Shown here piece after piece: positions 45,616-55,563 of a stretch of 64,000 nucleotides of DNA. A program made the translations under genes and the position numbers. The notes below the pieces were generated by a model, which searched no databases, had not been told where the DNA came from, and was given only the letters and a program-made list of their open reading frames with translations. The stretch's first letter is position 1. Every line of letters begins with the position of its first letter. Source of the DNA: Flectonema sp. DT1601 (taxonomy: Eukaryota > Euglenozoa > Diplonemea > Diplonemida > Diplonemidae); the NCBI GenBank assembly GCA_964019425.1, contig OZ025839.1:62001-126000 (forward strand). The letters run 5' to 3'.

Positions 45616-47262
45616 TTATTTTTGTTTGTTTGAATAGTATTTCAGTAATCTGGAAGCCAGTATGTCTTTCTTTCCAGAGCGCTGTTTTGTAATTTTATTT
45701 TTTTTTCAAAAAAAAAATATCTTCACCCCCGATGTGAATAATACATACCGGAAGATCTAAACTTCTTAACTTCCCCTGAAGCTCTCTGTAAGGCATTGAA
45801 TTGACTTGTTCCGGAGTCTGTTTTTTTTTTAATTTTTTTTTATTTATTTAAGCTCATCGAAGTTAACAAGAAAACGGCATACGAGTATTTCTTCAGACTC
45901 TGAAGACGTTCCCTCTTCCTCACTTTCTTCAGAGGACTCTTCTTTAGTTGCGATCGTCTTCTTTGCTTTTGGAGATGGTTTCTTTGTTGGAGTTTTCTTT
46001 TTCGGTGATTGAACTCGAACTTCTTCTTCTGATTTAAGTCGTTTTGTGTCATCTGACGGTTTGAGATCTTGTTTTCGCTTGTCCTTGTCAGGTGTTTGAG
46101 AATTCCTCGTAGCGATTACGTTGATTCCCCCTTCTTTCGCCATCCCTTTTGCAATATCAAGTACCCTTTCCCTTTCGAATTCCTTTCTCTCACAGCTGTC
46201 TATACTACTGACGTCTCCCAAGTCAAAGTCTGGAAGTGAGTAAGAAACATCTCGTAAAGATTTATTCGATTTATTACCGACAGGATTCTCAATTGGAAGT
46301 GGAGGTGGTGGCGGCATTATTTCAACTTCAGGTGTTTGTTCTTCTTCCGTAAGAGACTGGCAATCACTATCTTGTTTGAGTCGCTTGATATCAGAAGTAA
46401 TCTCCACTTCTACTTCCTCCAACTGAGGAGTGACATCATCAAGTCTACGAACACTTTGATGATTCGTAAAAGAAGCTGGTGAATTCGGAACCATAAGAGC
46501 TTGAGGAGTTTTAATAAAACACGACGATACAACTGTCATTGGAGACACGATAACATCATTCTCTGATTCTTCTGAAAGCCTCATTGAATCATCATCATCT
46601 TGATTGTTAACAGGTATTGTTACTGTTGGTGCATACTCACTCATCGGTATTAATCTTCCAGGTCTGAACCCTCCAGCTAGTTGATTTGGGTATTTGATCC
46701 TACCACAGTAGGAAAGAGATTGTGGTTTTATTTGTTTCTTGGGTGAAATGATTGGTTTTTTTGTAGTAGTTTTTCCAGATTTGAATATTTTTGGTGTGAT
46801 CAACAAACTTGATTCCTCAACAGAGGGCTCTTCCACAATTTTTGCGTCAATAATGACATCAACTGGCTCTGATGGTGGAGGAGAATTCCTATTTTCTGTC
46901 TCATGGTTTTCAGATATTACATTCGTTCGCTTTGGTGGTGTTGGTCTTCTGAGAGGATGCTCATTCACAGATATCTTCTTTGATCGACTTCTATCATTCG
47001 GGACAGCCTTAAATGGATTATCTCTCTCTGTACTCAAATTATTTGATATAATTTTCTGCTGACGGATGACTTTCCTACTTCTCGTTGGTTGTTCTTCAAC
47101 TTTTAGAGGTGTTTTCTTCCTCAGAGGCTGCTCAATCGATTTCTTCGTTGTATTAACAATACGTTCCCTCATCACATTTCTCCTACTAGATATCTTTGAC
47201 TTGATGTTGGCATATTTTGATGAAGGTTTTGGCCGTGCGATCTCTCCAGCGGGAGTATTCAT
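45616..47262 (-). CDS. SAP-domain protein with long disordered basic region
   Basis: There are three exons: 45883-47262, 45749-45817 and 45616-45681, giving 504 aa. The bulk is disordered, Lys/Arg/Pro/Ser/Glu-rich, with nuclear-signal-like patches (KKTPTKKPSPKAKK, SRSKK) and an acidic stretch (ESSEESEEEGTSSESEE). Exons 2 and 3 together encode a SAP motif at the very C-terminus (MPYRELQGKLRSLDLP then RSGKKDILASRLLKYY). It fits the consensus helix-extended-loop-helix with the Gly in the loop. SAP motifs bind A/T-rich DNA, so a chromatin or RNA-processing role is inferred. In-frame joins to the stop TAA at 45616 support the two small exons. Confidence 0.75.
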
Positions 47263-47676
47263 ATTTTTGTGTGTCCAGAGTGAAATTGTTAAGTAAAACA
47301 ATAAAAAATCATGAAACTCCTCAACCGCAAACTTTTGTTAACAAATCTAATTGGGGATACGACGGAATGGAGTTGCGTGTGTGGTGTCACTTTTAACTTT
47401 TTTTTTTTGACAAAAAAATAATTTTTACATAACATAATTCTTCTGTTCTCCATAGCAGTACCTTGACATACTACAGGAGATTGCTACATTTCAGTTTAGT
47501 TTATTTTAAAGAGAAAGAAAAAAACAAAACTTTTTTGTTTTCTGGGAATGGGATCGGAAGACAACAATTCTAGCTAATAATAATAGTCTATCAAATGAAA
47601 ATTAAGAAAGAAAATACAAAAAAAAAAAAAAAAAGAAATATATTCGCAATAACATTTAAGTGAACAGCAGCATTAA
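47263..47676. other. Intergenic region, nothing recognised
   Basis: This AT-rich spacer has T runs near 47399 and A runs near 47618. No repeats or coding potential are seen. Confidence 0.5.
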
Positions 47677-48777
47677 CTAACAACACAAGGCATCCAAAAC
47701 TAAGTCTTCAGGCTGCTGGGTCTGAGGGTATGCTGGCTCAAATTGGGTTTCTGTTGTTTGTTGTGGAACATGTTCAAGGTCGGGTCTCACTGAGAAAACT
47801 CGTCTGGCTTGAGAACCAGCCTGCCGCCTCACATTCTTTTTAGGTGAATTAACCATTGAGTTGAACCTGAGAGCACAATACGATGCTTTTTTATTTTCCT
47901 TATCCTGTTGTTCTAAGAGGGCAATTTTTCGATCGGCGGAGACGCCTACGGCCCTTTTGCGAAGCAGAAGTTCAGAATTTTCAAGCTCATCCAGAGCTAC
48001 AGACACTCCATAATGAAGATAATCCATAAACTGTATGAGGGTAGACATTGCTGGCAGTGATTCAACCTGTTCAACGTCATGAAGAGCATCACGTACTTTG
48101 TGAATTGCTTTTCGAAACGTTGGAGCAATTCCCATTTCAGACGCAGCAGCACTGGCCTCATTCGGATCGATCCCCCCCGCAGCTTTACCGTGTAGTAATG
48201 TTCTACAGAGAGCTGCACATCTTCGGTGTTGTTTTAGTTGTTGAGTCATCCAACGGTCTTCTTCTTCTTCACGAAATGATTCGTCAGTTATATTTGTGGC
48301 TGCTTCACTTCCAGACATACTCCTGGTATTTCTGTTTATACGTTTTCTTGCCATCGTTTCATGAGGACCAGACGGAAAATGAATTGCTAAAATCTGACTA
48401 AGCTGAGAACCTTCTCCTTTCCTTCTAACGTTTTCATCATATTTTCGGTAGTCTCGACGGGCTTCTCGCTTTATCATTTCCTTCTTTATCGTTAAGTGCA
48501 TTTCATCTATCTTTTCAGCTTCTACAATAAGACCTCCAACAACATAGTTCACGAATTCAATAATAGATAAAAGAGGCTTTAGTGTAGGATATCTGTATAG
48601 GTCTATATCTTTGGTCGCCTTACCAAGCTGAGCCTGTTTTATATTAAGAAACATCAGCAAACCCATTTCATCAGTCGTGGGTAGCGATGCAGTAGGTGTG
48701 CTACTTACTCTTCCTGTGAATATTTTAAGGCACCTGTTGACTACGGTGTGGAGTACCTCATTGCTTAGAGAATCCAT
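47677..48777 (-). CDS. Helical orphan with internal duplication
   Basis: This single-exon gene encodes 366 aa of no recognised family. Two segments look like copies of one another: residues ~65-95 (YPTLKPLLSIIEFVNYVVGG) and ~235-265 (LPAMSTLIQFMDYLHYGVSV). Each is followed by an acidic amphipathic helix (LIVEAEKIDE and ALDELENSE). Basic, charged helices lie between them. The C-terminal ~60 residues are Gln/Pro-rich and likely disordered, ending LVLDALCC. There is no signal or TM segment. A TTTCAG...AAACAG acceptor-like stretch lies just upstream of the ATG. Confidence 0.6.
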   Translation of the reverse strand: MDSLSNEVLHTVVNRCLKIFTGRVSSTPTASLPTTDEMGLLMFLNIKQAQLGKATKDIDLYRYPTLKPLLSIIEFVNYVVGGLIVEAEKIDEMHLTIKKEMIKREARRDYRKYDENVRRKGEGSQLSQILAIHFPSGPHETMARKRINRNTRSMSGSEAATNITDESFREEEEDRWMTQQLKQHRRCAALCRTLLHGKAAGGIDPNEASAAASEMGIAPTFRKAIHKVRDALHDVEQVESLPAMSTLIQFMDYLHYGVSVALDELENSELLLRKRAVGVSADRKIALLEQQDKENKKASYCALRFNSMVNSPKKNVRRQAGSQARRVFSVRPDLEHVPQQTTETQFEPAYPQTQQPEDLVLDALCC

Positions 48778-49027
48778 TTATTTATATTTCACCTGTTTAC
48801 TGAAATTATAAAATGAAACTTTGCTTGTAATAAGGATAATAAAATCAATTTAAACAATTTTTTTTTTTTTTTTTTTAATTTTTCGTGTTGTGTAAAATAC
48901 ACAGATTGCAAAAAAAAAAAAAAAAAAAAAAAAACAGAGAGAGGGAAAATAATATAGAGAGAGAAACTCACCTGTTCGTGTATCATAATACAGAAGCTTA
49001 TGGCGTTGATTATGTTGTTGGTGGATA

Positions 49028-50108
49028 TTATTGTGTTTGAAAATAGTTGTTTTTCAATAGCGTCTTTGTGCATCCCGATTTAGGACATGATACTGCTTTC
49101 CAAACACCTCCAAGCATCTTCGGAGTTTTCTTTCGTTCTTCTTTTTCTTTTAGTAATTTAGCATCATAAATATCTGGTTTACCTTCTATTGATTTCGTGT
49201 ATAAGTTTAAACAACCTTGCTCTCCAGACTTTGCTGGGCTGGTGTATTTAAATGGACCTCCGATATTTTTATCTTTTTCTTTCGATTTTTCTTTAATGGC
49301 TGGAACCGGACGATCACTTCCGTAGATTTTTGAAATACCCCCAGCGTCAGTTTCATCAAATGTGTTCCTCGTCTGTTTTTTTTGTTGTTATTGTTTTGTG
49401 AGAGATAATACGTCGTGCGTGACTAGTATAAAGACATACCCTACCAGCTGACCTAAACGGTTTAGTTCCGTTTGCGAAACCAATTTGTTTCTTCTTGTTT
49501 ATTAGATAATCTTCCTTTTCTTTCTGACGTTGACCATCGTATGGATCTGGCTTACTGTCTTTTAGTGGTTCTGGAGCAGAAAAATAAATCCCCTGTCCCG
49601 TCATTCCAAAACCACCTGTTTTTGGATGAAATGAACCGATATTTGGAGGTTGACGCTTCGGTGGTTCTGGTTTATCACCTTTTTTAATTATGTCATATTC
49701 CTGTTCATGTAGAACTGGGTTACGTTCTTGGAAGGTCCCCATGTAGGTTCCACATCCGGAGCTTTTTTTTCCTGGTGAAGTGTGCTTCCATGGGCCTGAG
49801 ATAACTAATTTCTTAGCAACTTCAGCTTGTTTCTTTTCTTGCTCGCTCTTTCCAGGATCGTGAAATTTGTCTTCGAGTCTCTTATAATCTTTGTCGAAGT
49901 AGACGTCAGTAGTTTTCCCTTTCTTTGCTGGAATCGCTATGATGTTTGATCCGCAATGTCTAGTTGGGATGTCAGTTCTCTTCACGTACTCATCTTCAAT
50001 ACTGATGTACCCAGGGTCTTGAAAACCACCAAATGTAGTTCCTCCAAGACCCGCCTTCACTTCTACTGGGGCGACTTTCGGCGCCGATTTCTTTGCAGCT
50101 TTTCCCAT
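49028..50108 (-). CDS. CFAP96: CFAP96 (C4orf47)-like cilium and centrosome protein
   Basis: There are two exons (49440-50108 and 49028-49372, GTATGT donor, AAAAACAG acceptor), giving 337 aa. The opening FGGFQDPGYISIEDEYVKR recalls the GLF...YITVGDKYV start of human C4orf47/CFAP96. The repeated GPWKHTSPGKKSSGCGTYMG and GGPFKYTSPAKSGEQGCLNL units recall its FKPSSPGKKPGGMKAGTF. Short Pro/Gly/Lys-rich repeats of this kind are typical of proteins that decorate ciliary microtubules. An upstream ATG at 50129 is also in frame; I prefer 50108 because conservation starts after it. Exon 2 was recovered by splicing and keeps frame to a TAA. Confidence 0.75.
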
Positions 50109-50705
50109 ATTGCAAAAACTCCGTGACAAAGCTTTGGGGTAAAGATGATTTTTTTTAATTTAATTTTAATAAAAACAAACCGATTACCAATTGAAAAGCA
50201 CTACACAGTTAACGTGCTCCTTTAAAGTGGATGGGAGAAGAAAGGACATAACGCTAACTGTGATTTGGTTTTTCGTTTTCAATTCATAAATTTGTTCTTG
50301 TTGAGGCACTACATGCTACTCAGGGCTTTGTTATTTTGTTCGGGGAAATAAAAAAAAAAAAAAAAAAAAAACTTTCCGAAAGCAAATATAACTATGTCGA
50401 CATGGAGGATGCTGCTTAAAAAAGGTGCAGCAGCTTTTTAGTAAAAAAAATAAAAAAGGCACAAAAATGAACGAAAAAAAAAACGAAATAAGAACCTCGT
50501 TTTCGAACACACAGTAAATGAAACAGCCCACAATTTCTCCCAGTCATCAAGATGACAAGGCGGAAACAAGTGGAATAAAAAGGAGTGATTAGATACAAGA
50601 ATCCGTGGTGTTTGTTGTGGATGTCGATTCGAAATATTTCACCACATCATTTATTGCATTCGTTTTTTTTTTTTTTTTTTGACCTCATCAAACTGACAGA
50701 GAATT

Positions 50706-52139
50706 CTAATCCCCATCGTCTGCTGCGGTTCGAGTATCTTCTTTTGCAACTACCTTCAACACGTAGCTGTTTTTTTTATTTTTTTTCATAAACAAAATAA
50801 TAACAATAATAACAGAATTGACAATAGAAAACAGTAAATGTACATACTCAGGACATAGCTGCGCTTCATCGAAAAGATACCATTCCAAGTAGGTGGGGGA
50901 TGAGTGAGATTCGTATCCTGGAGTTGGGTTCATGCCTAGGTTTACCTCAGCGATCCTATGACTTTTTCCAGGTAGTGTCTTAAACATTAATACTTCACAA
51001 GAATCTCCATCCTCAAGAGGTTCTCCTCCGTTAGCATATTTAAATGTGTATTCCGCATAGCGTGACACGTAAACTCCTTTCTTGTTAGTACCGAACCACC
51101 CATCATCTGATTGTGACTTGCAAGGGTTCAGCGGATGTTTAAATCGTAAAAGTGATGTATTCGCTATGCTTTGAATATTCTTCTTCGCCGATCCATGAAA
51201 ACTTGCACGTTCCCTCCACTTGTCCTTTTCATTAGGATATTTCTCTTTCATCTTACTTAAGAATGCTTTGTATCGTTTTTCTAAAACCGGATTTCTTATT
51301 TTCCTAATTTCCTTAACAATAAAAGTGAGAGGTTTTTTTCCTTTTTTAAGTCTGGTTGCGACGTAGTCTTCGTTTCTACCCTGAAGGCAGCCGTTGAATT
51401 TATTTTCCAGATCCCAGAATTCTTCGCAGTCTTTGTCGATTTTGTCAAGGACAGCCTTCGCATTTCTAAGCTCTTCAATATCGTCGTTGTCAGGTTTCGC
51501 TTTTTTTTTAGGACTTGCGGCAGGTTTTTTATTTTTTGATTTCGGTTTTGGTTTTTCCTCTGAGGATGGCTCAGCAGAAGGCTCCTTTTTTTTCACAGGC
51601 TTAGTGGGTTTTGGTGTCGTCGGCTGCTTATTGATTTCTTCATCTTTCCTTTCAGGTTTTTTTGATTGTTTTTTGCCTTTGGTTGGTTTGCTGTTTTCGC
51701 TATCGCTTTCTTCCTGTTCAGCAGCGATTTCCTTAATTCTCGACTTTATTGTTGAGACGCATTTCTTTTTATCAGAATCGCTAACGTCATCGTGTGGAGA
51801 TTGCGCATCACCAAGAGGTGTGTCTCCGTACTCATTCTCTTGCATTTTTGGTCCAAGTTTGCAGAGGTAATCAACGATGCTGTGATGTCCGCCGAAACAT
51901 GCTCCGTGGAGGGGAGTCGAACTGGACCCCTCTGCGGTGTTTTTTTTATTAATAGATGCCCCTCTCTCTACTAACCATTTCACAACCGAAAGGTGTCCAA
52001 AACGGGCTGCGGTGTACATTAGTGTGGTTCCTCTCTCTGAGTCTCGAACGTCTAAGTTGTCGAGTTTGTTTGCTGATTTTTTAAAGTTTGAAAAATTTCC
52101 CGAGAAGGCAGCGCCAAAGGCCTCACGTAAGGCCGCCAT
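50706..52139 (-). CDS. Ankyrin-repeat PARP-like ADP-ribosyltransferase
   Basis: There are two exons (50848-52139 and 50706-50766), giving 450 aa. Residues ~30-120 hold ankyrin repeats (GTTLMYTAARFGHLSVVKWL, STPLHGACFGGHHSIVDYL). A long Lys/Glu/Pro/Ser-rich linker follows, nuclear-signal-like. The C-terminal third is a PARP catalytic domain, with ASFHGSAKKNIQSI (the NAD-binding His), GVYVSRYAEYTFKYA (the Tyr) and LEWYLFDEAQL (a Glu where the catalytic Glu is expected), so the H-Y-E triad looks kept. The intron falls between LCP and the last strand (DYVLKVVAKED). It probably ADP-ribosylates proteins or nucleic acids. The tankyrase-like layout (ankyrin before PARP) is much shorter and probably convergent. 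TTCTTGCAG plus an A run precedes the ATG. Confidence 0.82.
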   Translation of the reverse strand: MAALREAFGAAFSGNFSNFKKSANKLDNLDVRDSERGTTLMYTAARFGHLSVVKWLVERGASINKKNTAEGSSSTPLHGACFGGHHSIVDYLCKLGPKMQENEYGDTPLGDAQSPHDDVSDSDKKKCVSTIKSRIKEIAAEQEESDSENSKPTKGKKQSKKPERKDEEINKQPTTPKPTKPVKKKEPSAEPSSEEKPKPKSKNKKPAASPKKKAKPDNDDIEELRNAKAVLDKIDKDCEEFWDLENKFNGCLQGRNEDYVATRLKKGKKPLTFIVKEIRKIRNPVLEKRYKAFLSKMKEKYPNEKDKWRERASFHGSAKKNIQSIANTSLLRFKHPLNPCKSQSDDGWFGTNKKGVYVSRYAEYTFKYANGGEPLEDGDSCEVLMFKTLPGKSHRIAEVNLGMNPTPGYESHSSPTYLEWYLFDEAQLCPEYVHLLFSIVNSVIIVIILFMKKNKKNSYVLKVVAKEDTRTAADDGD

Positions 52140-52567
52140 ATGCTTTTTTTTTTTTTTTTTTTTTTGTAGTGTCTGCAAGAAGCGGAAAAAAAAAACAGCA
52201 TAAAACACAAGAAAGAAAATCCCAAATTACATTACCAGCACAGAGTGTGCACTAATGATTGTCATCCAATTAATGATATGAGGAAAACAAAAGACGTCAT
52301 TTTCTGAGAGGTAAGTACAGTAATGACACAGCGTCTTTAGAATCTCACCACAGAACACACAGCCAAAAATGGGAATTCCACACCAAATGGCTAACGAAAC
52401 ACTGTATTTTGATTGAGAAGCAATCAAAAAACTGCCAAGAAAAGTACAAAAACTTATTATGATGTGTTGTGAAGAAGATTATAATAATATGCACTCAAAA
52501 GACTACGTCAGTTACTATGAAGTAGAGTTCACTAGTTAAGAATTACTTACGATCGAGAGATGTAATT
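52140..52567. other. Intergenic region, nothing recognised
   Basis: Apart from the poly(T) run at 52144-52165 (in the presumed 5' leader of the PARP gene), this is unremarkable AT-rich sequence. No repeats or open frames are supported. Confidence 0.5.
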
Positions 52568-54200
52568 TTAACGGCCACGTGAAGATGAAGATGAACTGAA
52601 CGAGCGTTCTTTTTTAACTACCTGTCCTCGAGGTTGTGATACCCACGATGATGACGTGGATGATGATGAAGAGCAGGATGAAGATGACGAAGAACGTTTT
52701 GATCTCCTGTTAGAGTCCTTTTTATATTTCATGTCTTTGTTGTTGTTAGTTCCAGTCTTGTTCTTTTGAGCTGCTGCCCTACGACGATCAGGAGACGCAG
52801 TTGAATGTTTTGTTCTCGGTGGTGTATTCCGACGTCTACGTGGAGGAGGAGGTGATGATGAATATCTGTTTCTATTATTGTTACTTCTTACTCTCATTGG
52901 TTCTCTATCTCTACGTGGTGGTGGTGGAGAAGACGAGTATCTCGATCTATCAACACGTCGTTGAGGACTCTCACGTCTACCTCTGCGATCATCAAATCGA
53001 TCAGAGCGATCGTAGCGATCGACTGGTGAGTAGCTCCTCTGTTTTCTACGTGAGTCTACTTGATGATCACTTCGTCTAACTTCTCTTTTCTGATCATTGC
53101 GAGGAGTTCTCTCCGCTCTACGTGGTGGAGTAACAGATCTTCGAAACCTTTCACCTTCTCTCTTACGTGGTGTTGGTTTCTTTGGAGTGGCTGAGTCATG
53201 TCGTTCTTTTTTTACTCTTTTATCGTCCTCCTTTTCTGAGAGTGATGACGCACGGCGGGGGCGCTTTTCGCGGACATCCCGTGAGCGGGATTCAGGCTTT
53301 TTAGGTGTGTTTCCTTGAGTTGGTTTTTTTGACTTTTTCTTTTCCTTTTTCACAGAAACAGAAGATTCAGAATCGGATGATGATGAGGACACCGCTCTGC
53401 GTTTCTTCTTCTTTGAAGCCTTCTCCTTCTTAACGCTTTCTTCTGAACTGTCACTGCTTGCTTCAGGGTCTAATCCAGCGAACTCCATAATTTTCTTATC
53501 AGACTCACTTTTCCCCTTCTTTTTTGTCTCTTTCTTTTCCAACTTCTTTTGCTTTTTCACCTCCTTTTTGAGTCGTTTCTTCTCCTTCTTTTCCCGTTTT
53601 CTCTCTTCTAATTTTAGTTCCTCTTCGAGAATTTCAGCCTCCAGTCTCTCTCGCTCGTCTTGTTCTTCTTCGGCTTCGCGGACGGCTTGTCGTTCGAGTC
53701 GCTTTTGTTCCTATTTTTAATGTGATAATGTGTGTTGTTTTCGGTGCTAATTATTTTGTTTATAATAAACATACCTGATGTTCCCTGTCGAATCCTCGTC
53801 CCTCTTGGTGGTCAGTTGGAACAGAGAACGCCTTCGCAAAGTCGGACAGTTTCTTTTGCGGCTGTTGTTCTTTTCGTTCTTCTTGTCTCTCTTGCTCTCT
53901 GGTATAACGTCGTCTCAAGAGGTGTAATTCATCTTCTATCTGTTCCTCTGATAGTTTTCCTTCTTCTTCCATATCTTCTCTAGCGACGAGTAGCTTTAAT
54001 TCGATTGCCCGTTTGCGTTCGTGCTCTTGAATATCTTTCCCTTTCTCGTGTTGAATAGAATCAGATTTGCTGTAGCTTCGAGTGTTCCATAAAAGAGCAT
54101 TTCGTCCTCCACCTTGTGCTAGTTGTCCAGCATTTCTCTGAATAAAACCAGAAGTACCTGATCCTCTCGGTGTTTGTAATCCAACCCCACAGTACGTCAT
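52568..54200 (-). CDS. CWC21: CWC21/SRRM2-type spliceosome protein with RS region
   Basis: There are two exons (53775-54200 and 52568-53710, GTATGT donor, AAAATAG acceptor), giving 522 aa. The N-terminus MTYCGVGLQTPRGSGTSGFI with QRN matches the conserved start of CWC21 and SRRM2 ([21 protein letters not shown]). The cwf21 domain follows (DIQEHERKRAIELKLLVARE, EEGKLSEEQIEDELHLLRRR). It binds Prp8 and Snu114 in the catalytic spliceosome. A Lys/Glu coiled coil comes next, then a long Arg/Ser-rich tail with SSPPPPRR repeats, as in animal SRRM2 but shorter. It acts in the nucleus. A TTCACACAG acceptor-like site lies ~21 nt before the ATG. Confidence 0.9.
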
Positions 54201-54366
54201 CTTAACTGACTACTACTACTGTGTGAAGATAATATATTTAATTGTTAATAATTGTGTTTGGTCATTCATATATCGTCCTGACAAATAATAATTTTAAAAC
54301 ATATGTAATTTTGTCTTTGTATCACGATGAGAAACGTGTAAACGTATCTCTTTGAGTTCAGCAGTA

Positions 54367-54972
54367 TTATTCTCCCTCGTGGAGCTCTGCTTCTTGAGCT
54401 TCCATTGCTTCCATTAGTCGATCAGCTTTTAGTTCGTCGCTGTAGTCATCAAGAGCATCTTCGAAATCAAATGACACAACACAAGTAGCGAGGGTTAGCA
54501 ATAATCCCATGGCTCCAAATGATAGCTTAGCTCTGTTCCTAGCAACTCCTCCATGGCAATCATCAGAGTTAGAGCTCTGACTAAACGTCCCATGAGGATT
54601 ACACTTTGATTCCATAGTAGTCTCACTACTGACAGTGACGTATAAGTACATTGTGATGACTGATAGCATCCACAGTTGGAATATAAAGTAGAGTCTTGTG
54701 GGTAATTCTTTCTTGTAGGCACCTCCAATAAACCCAACCACACCAGAGCAGACTCCAATTGTACCAGAGAAGACGTCTCTGATGTTAATTGAGTCATTGT
54801 CTTTACGTGACAATGAGCTCAGGACTAACACTGCTACAGACATAGCTATCTGTCCAACAGCAAGTGTTGCCTGAGCTTTTCCAAGGATTTGTAAGCGAGT
54901 GAAAGCACTCTGCTCTTCGTCATCTTCTTCCTCACCATTATCAGATTCTACATGTTTCCCCTCTTCACTCAT
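54367..54972 (-). CDS. Four-transmembrane-helix protein
   Basis: This single-exon gene encodes 201 aa. An acidic N-terminus (residues 1-22) is followed by four hydrophobic helices at about residues 33-54, 66-86, 92-112 and 148-168, and an acidic C-terminal tail. The loop between helices 3 and 4 has a Cys pair and a potential glycosylation-type Ser/Asn-rich segment, suggesting it is extracellular or lumenal. The layout recalls MS4A/tetraspan-like proteins, but there is no CCG tetraspanin motif, so I do not name it. CTGTTACAG ends 9 nt before the ATG, the clearest acceptor-like site upstream of a start in the window. Confidence 0.7.
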   Translation of the reverse strand: MSEEGKHVESDNGEEEDDEEQSAFTRLQILGKAQATLAVGQIAMSVAVLVLSSLSRKDNDSINIRDVFSGTIGVCSGVVGFIGGAYKKELPTRLYFIFQLWMLSVITMYLYVTVSSETTMESKCNPHGTFSQSSNSDDCHGGVARNRAKLSFGAMGLLLTLATCVVSFDFEDALDDYSDELKADRLMEAMEAQEAELHEGE

Positions 54973-55563
54973 CGTGTTGTCCTGTAACAGAATGACATAA
55001 ACTAACAAACTACTTATTCTTAGACACTAAAAAAGAAGGAAAAAAAATATCAATTAAATTCAAAAAAACGCTCACCAGAAGATAGCCCGAAGGGAACAAA
55101 GCGTTTTGGGAAAAAAGAAAAGAAATTCGCGCGGTTGGAAAAAAAAAAAAGAAAAAGAGAAGAGAAGAGAAAATAATATTAATTACTATAAATGCTGAAC
55201 AATTACTTGTTCTTGAAAAAAAGGAGGGGAAAATGACCACCATCACCCTGTCTGAGATAATAGTTACAAAGTCGCAATGGAAATAAGATCACAAACCAGA
55301 GGAGAAGATTGTGTGAACATATTTATAAAGACATATCGCAACTAACGTCATGATGCAGCTCTGCAAATATCGTAAAGGACTCCGCACACACGCATCACAA
55401 ACAAGGAGAGTGATCTAATAAAAAGACAACATAAAACGGGTGTGTAACTTTTCATTTTATACCTGAAAAACATATATTGAAGGGACAGGTGTAATTGCTT
55501 CCAACAGAGAGCTAGCAGTTTTTTTTTTTTTTTTTTTGTTTTTTTTTTTCCTGGTCAAAGTTA
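54973..55563. other. Intergenic region, nothing recognised
   Basis: This spacer has an A-rich stretch near 55138-55175 and a T run at 55519-55549. No coding potential, repeats or RNA genes are seen. Confidence 0.5.
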
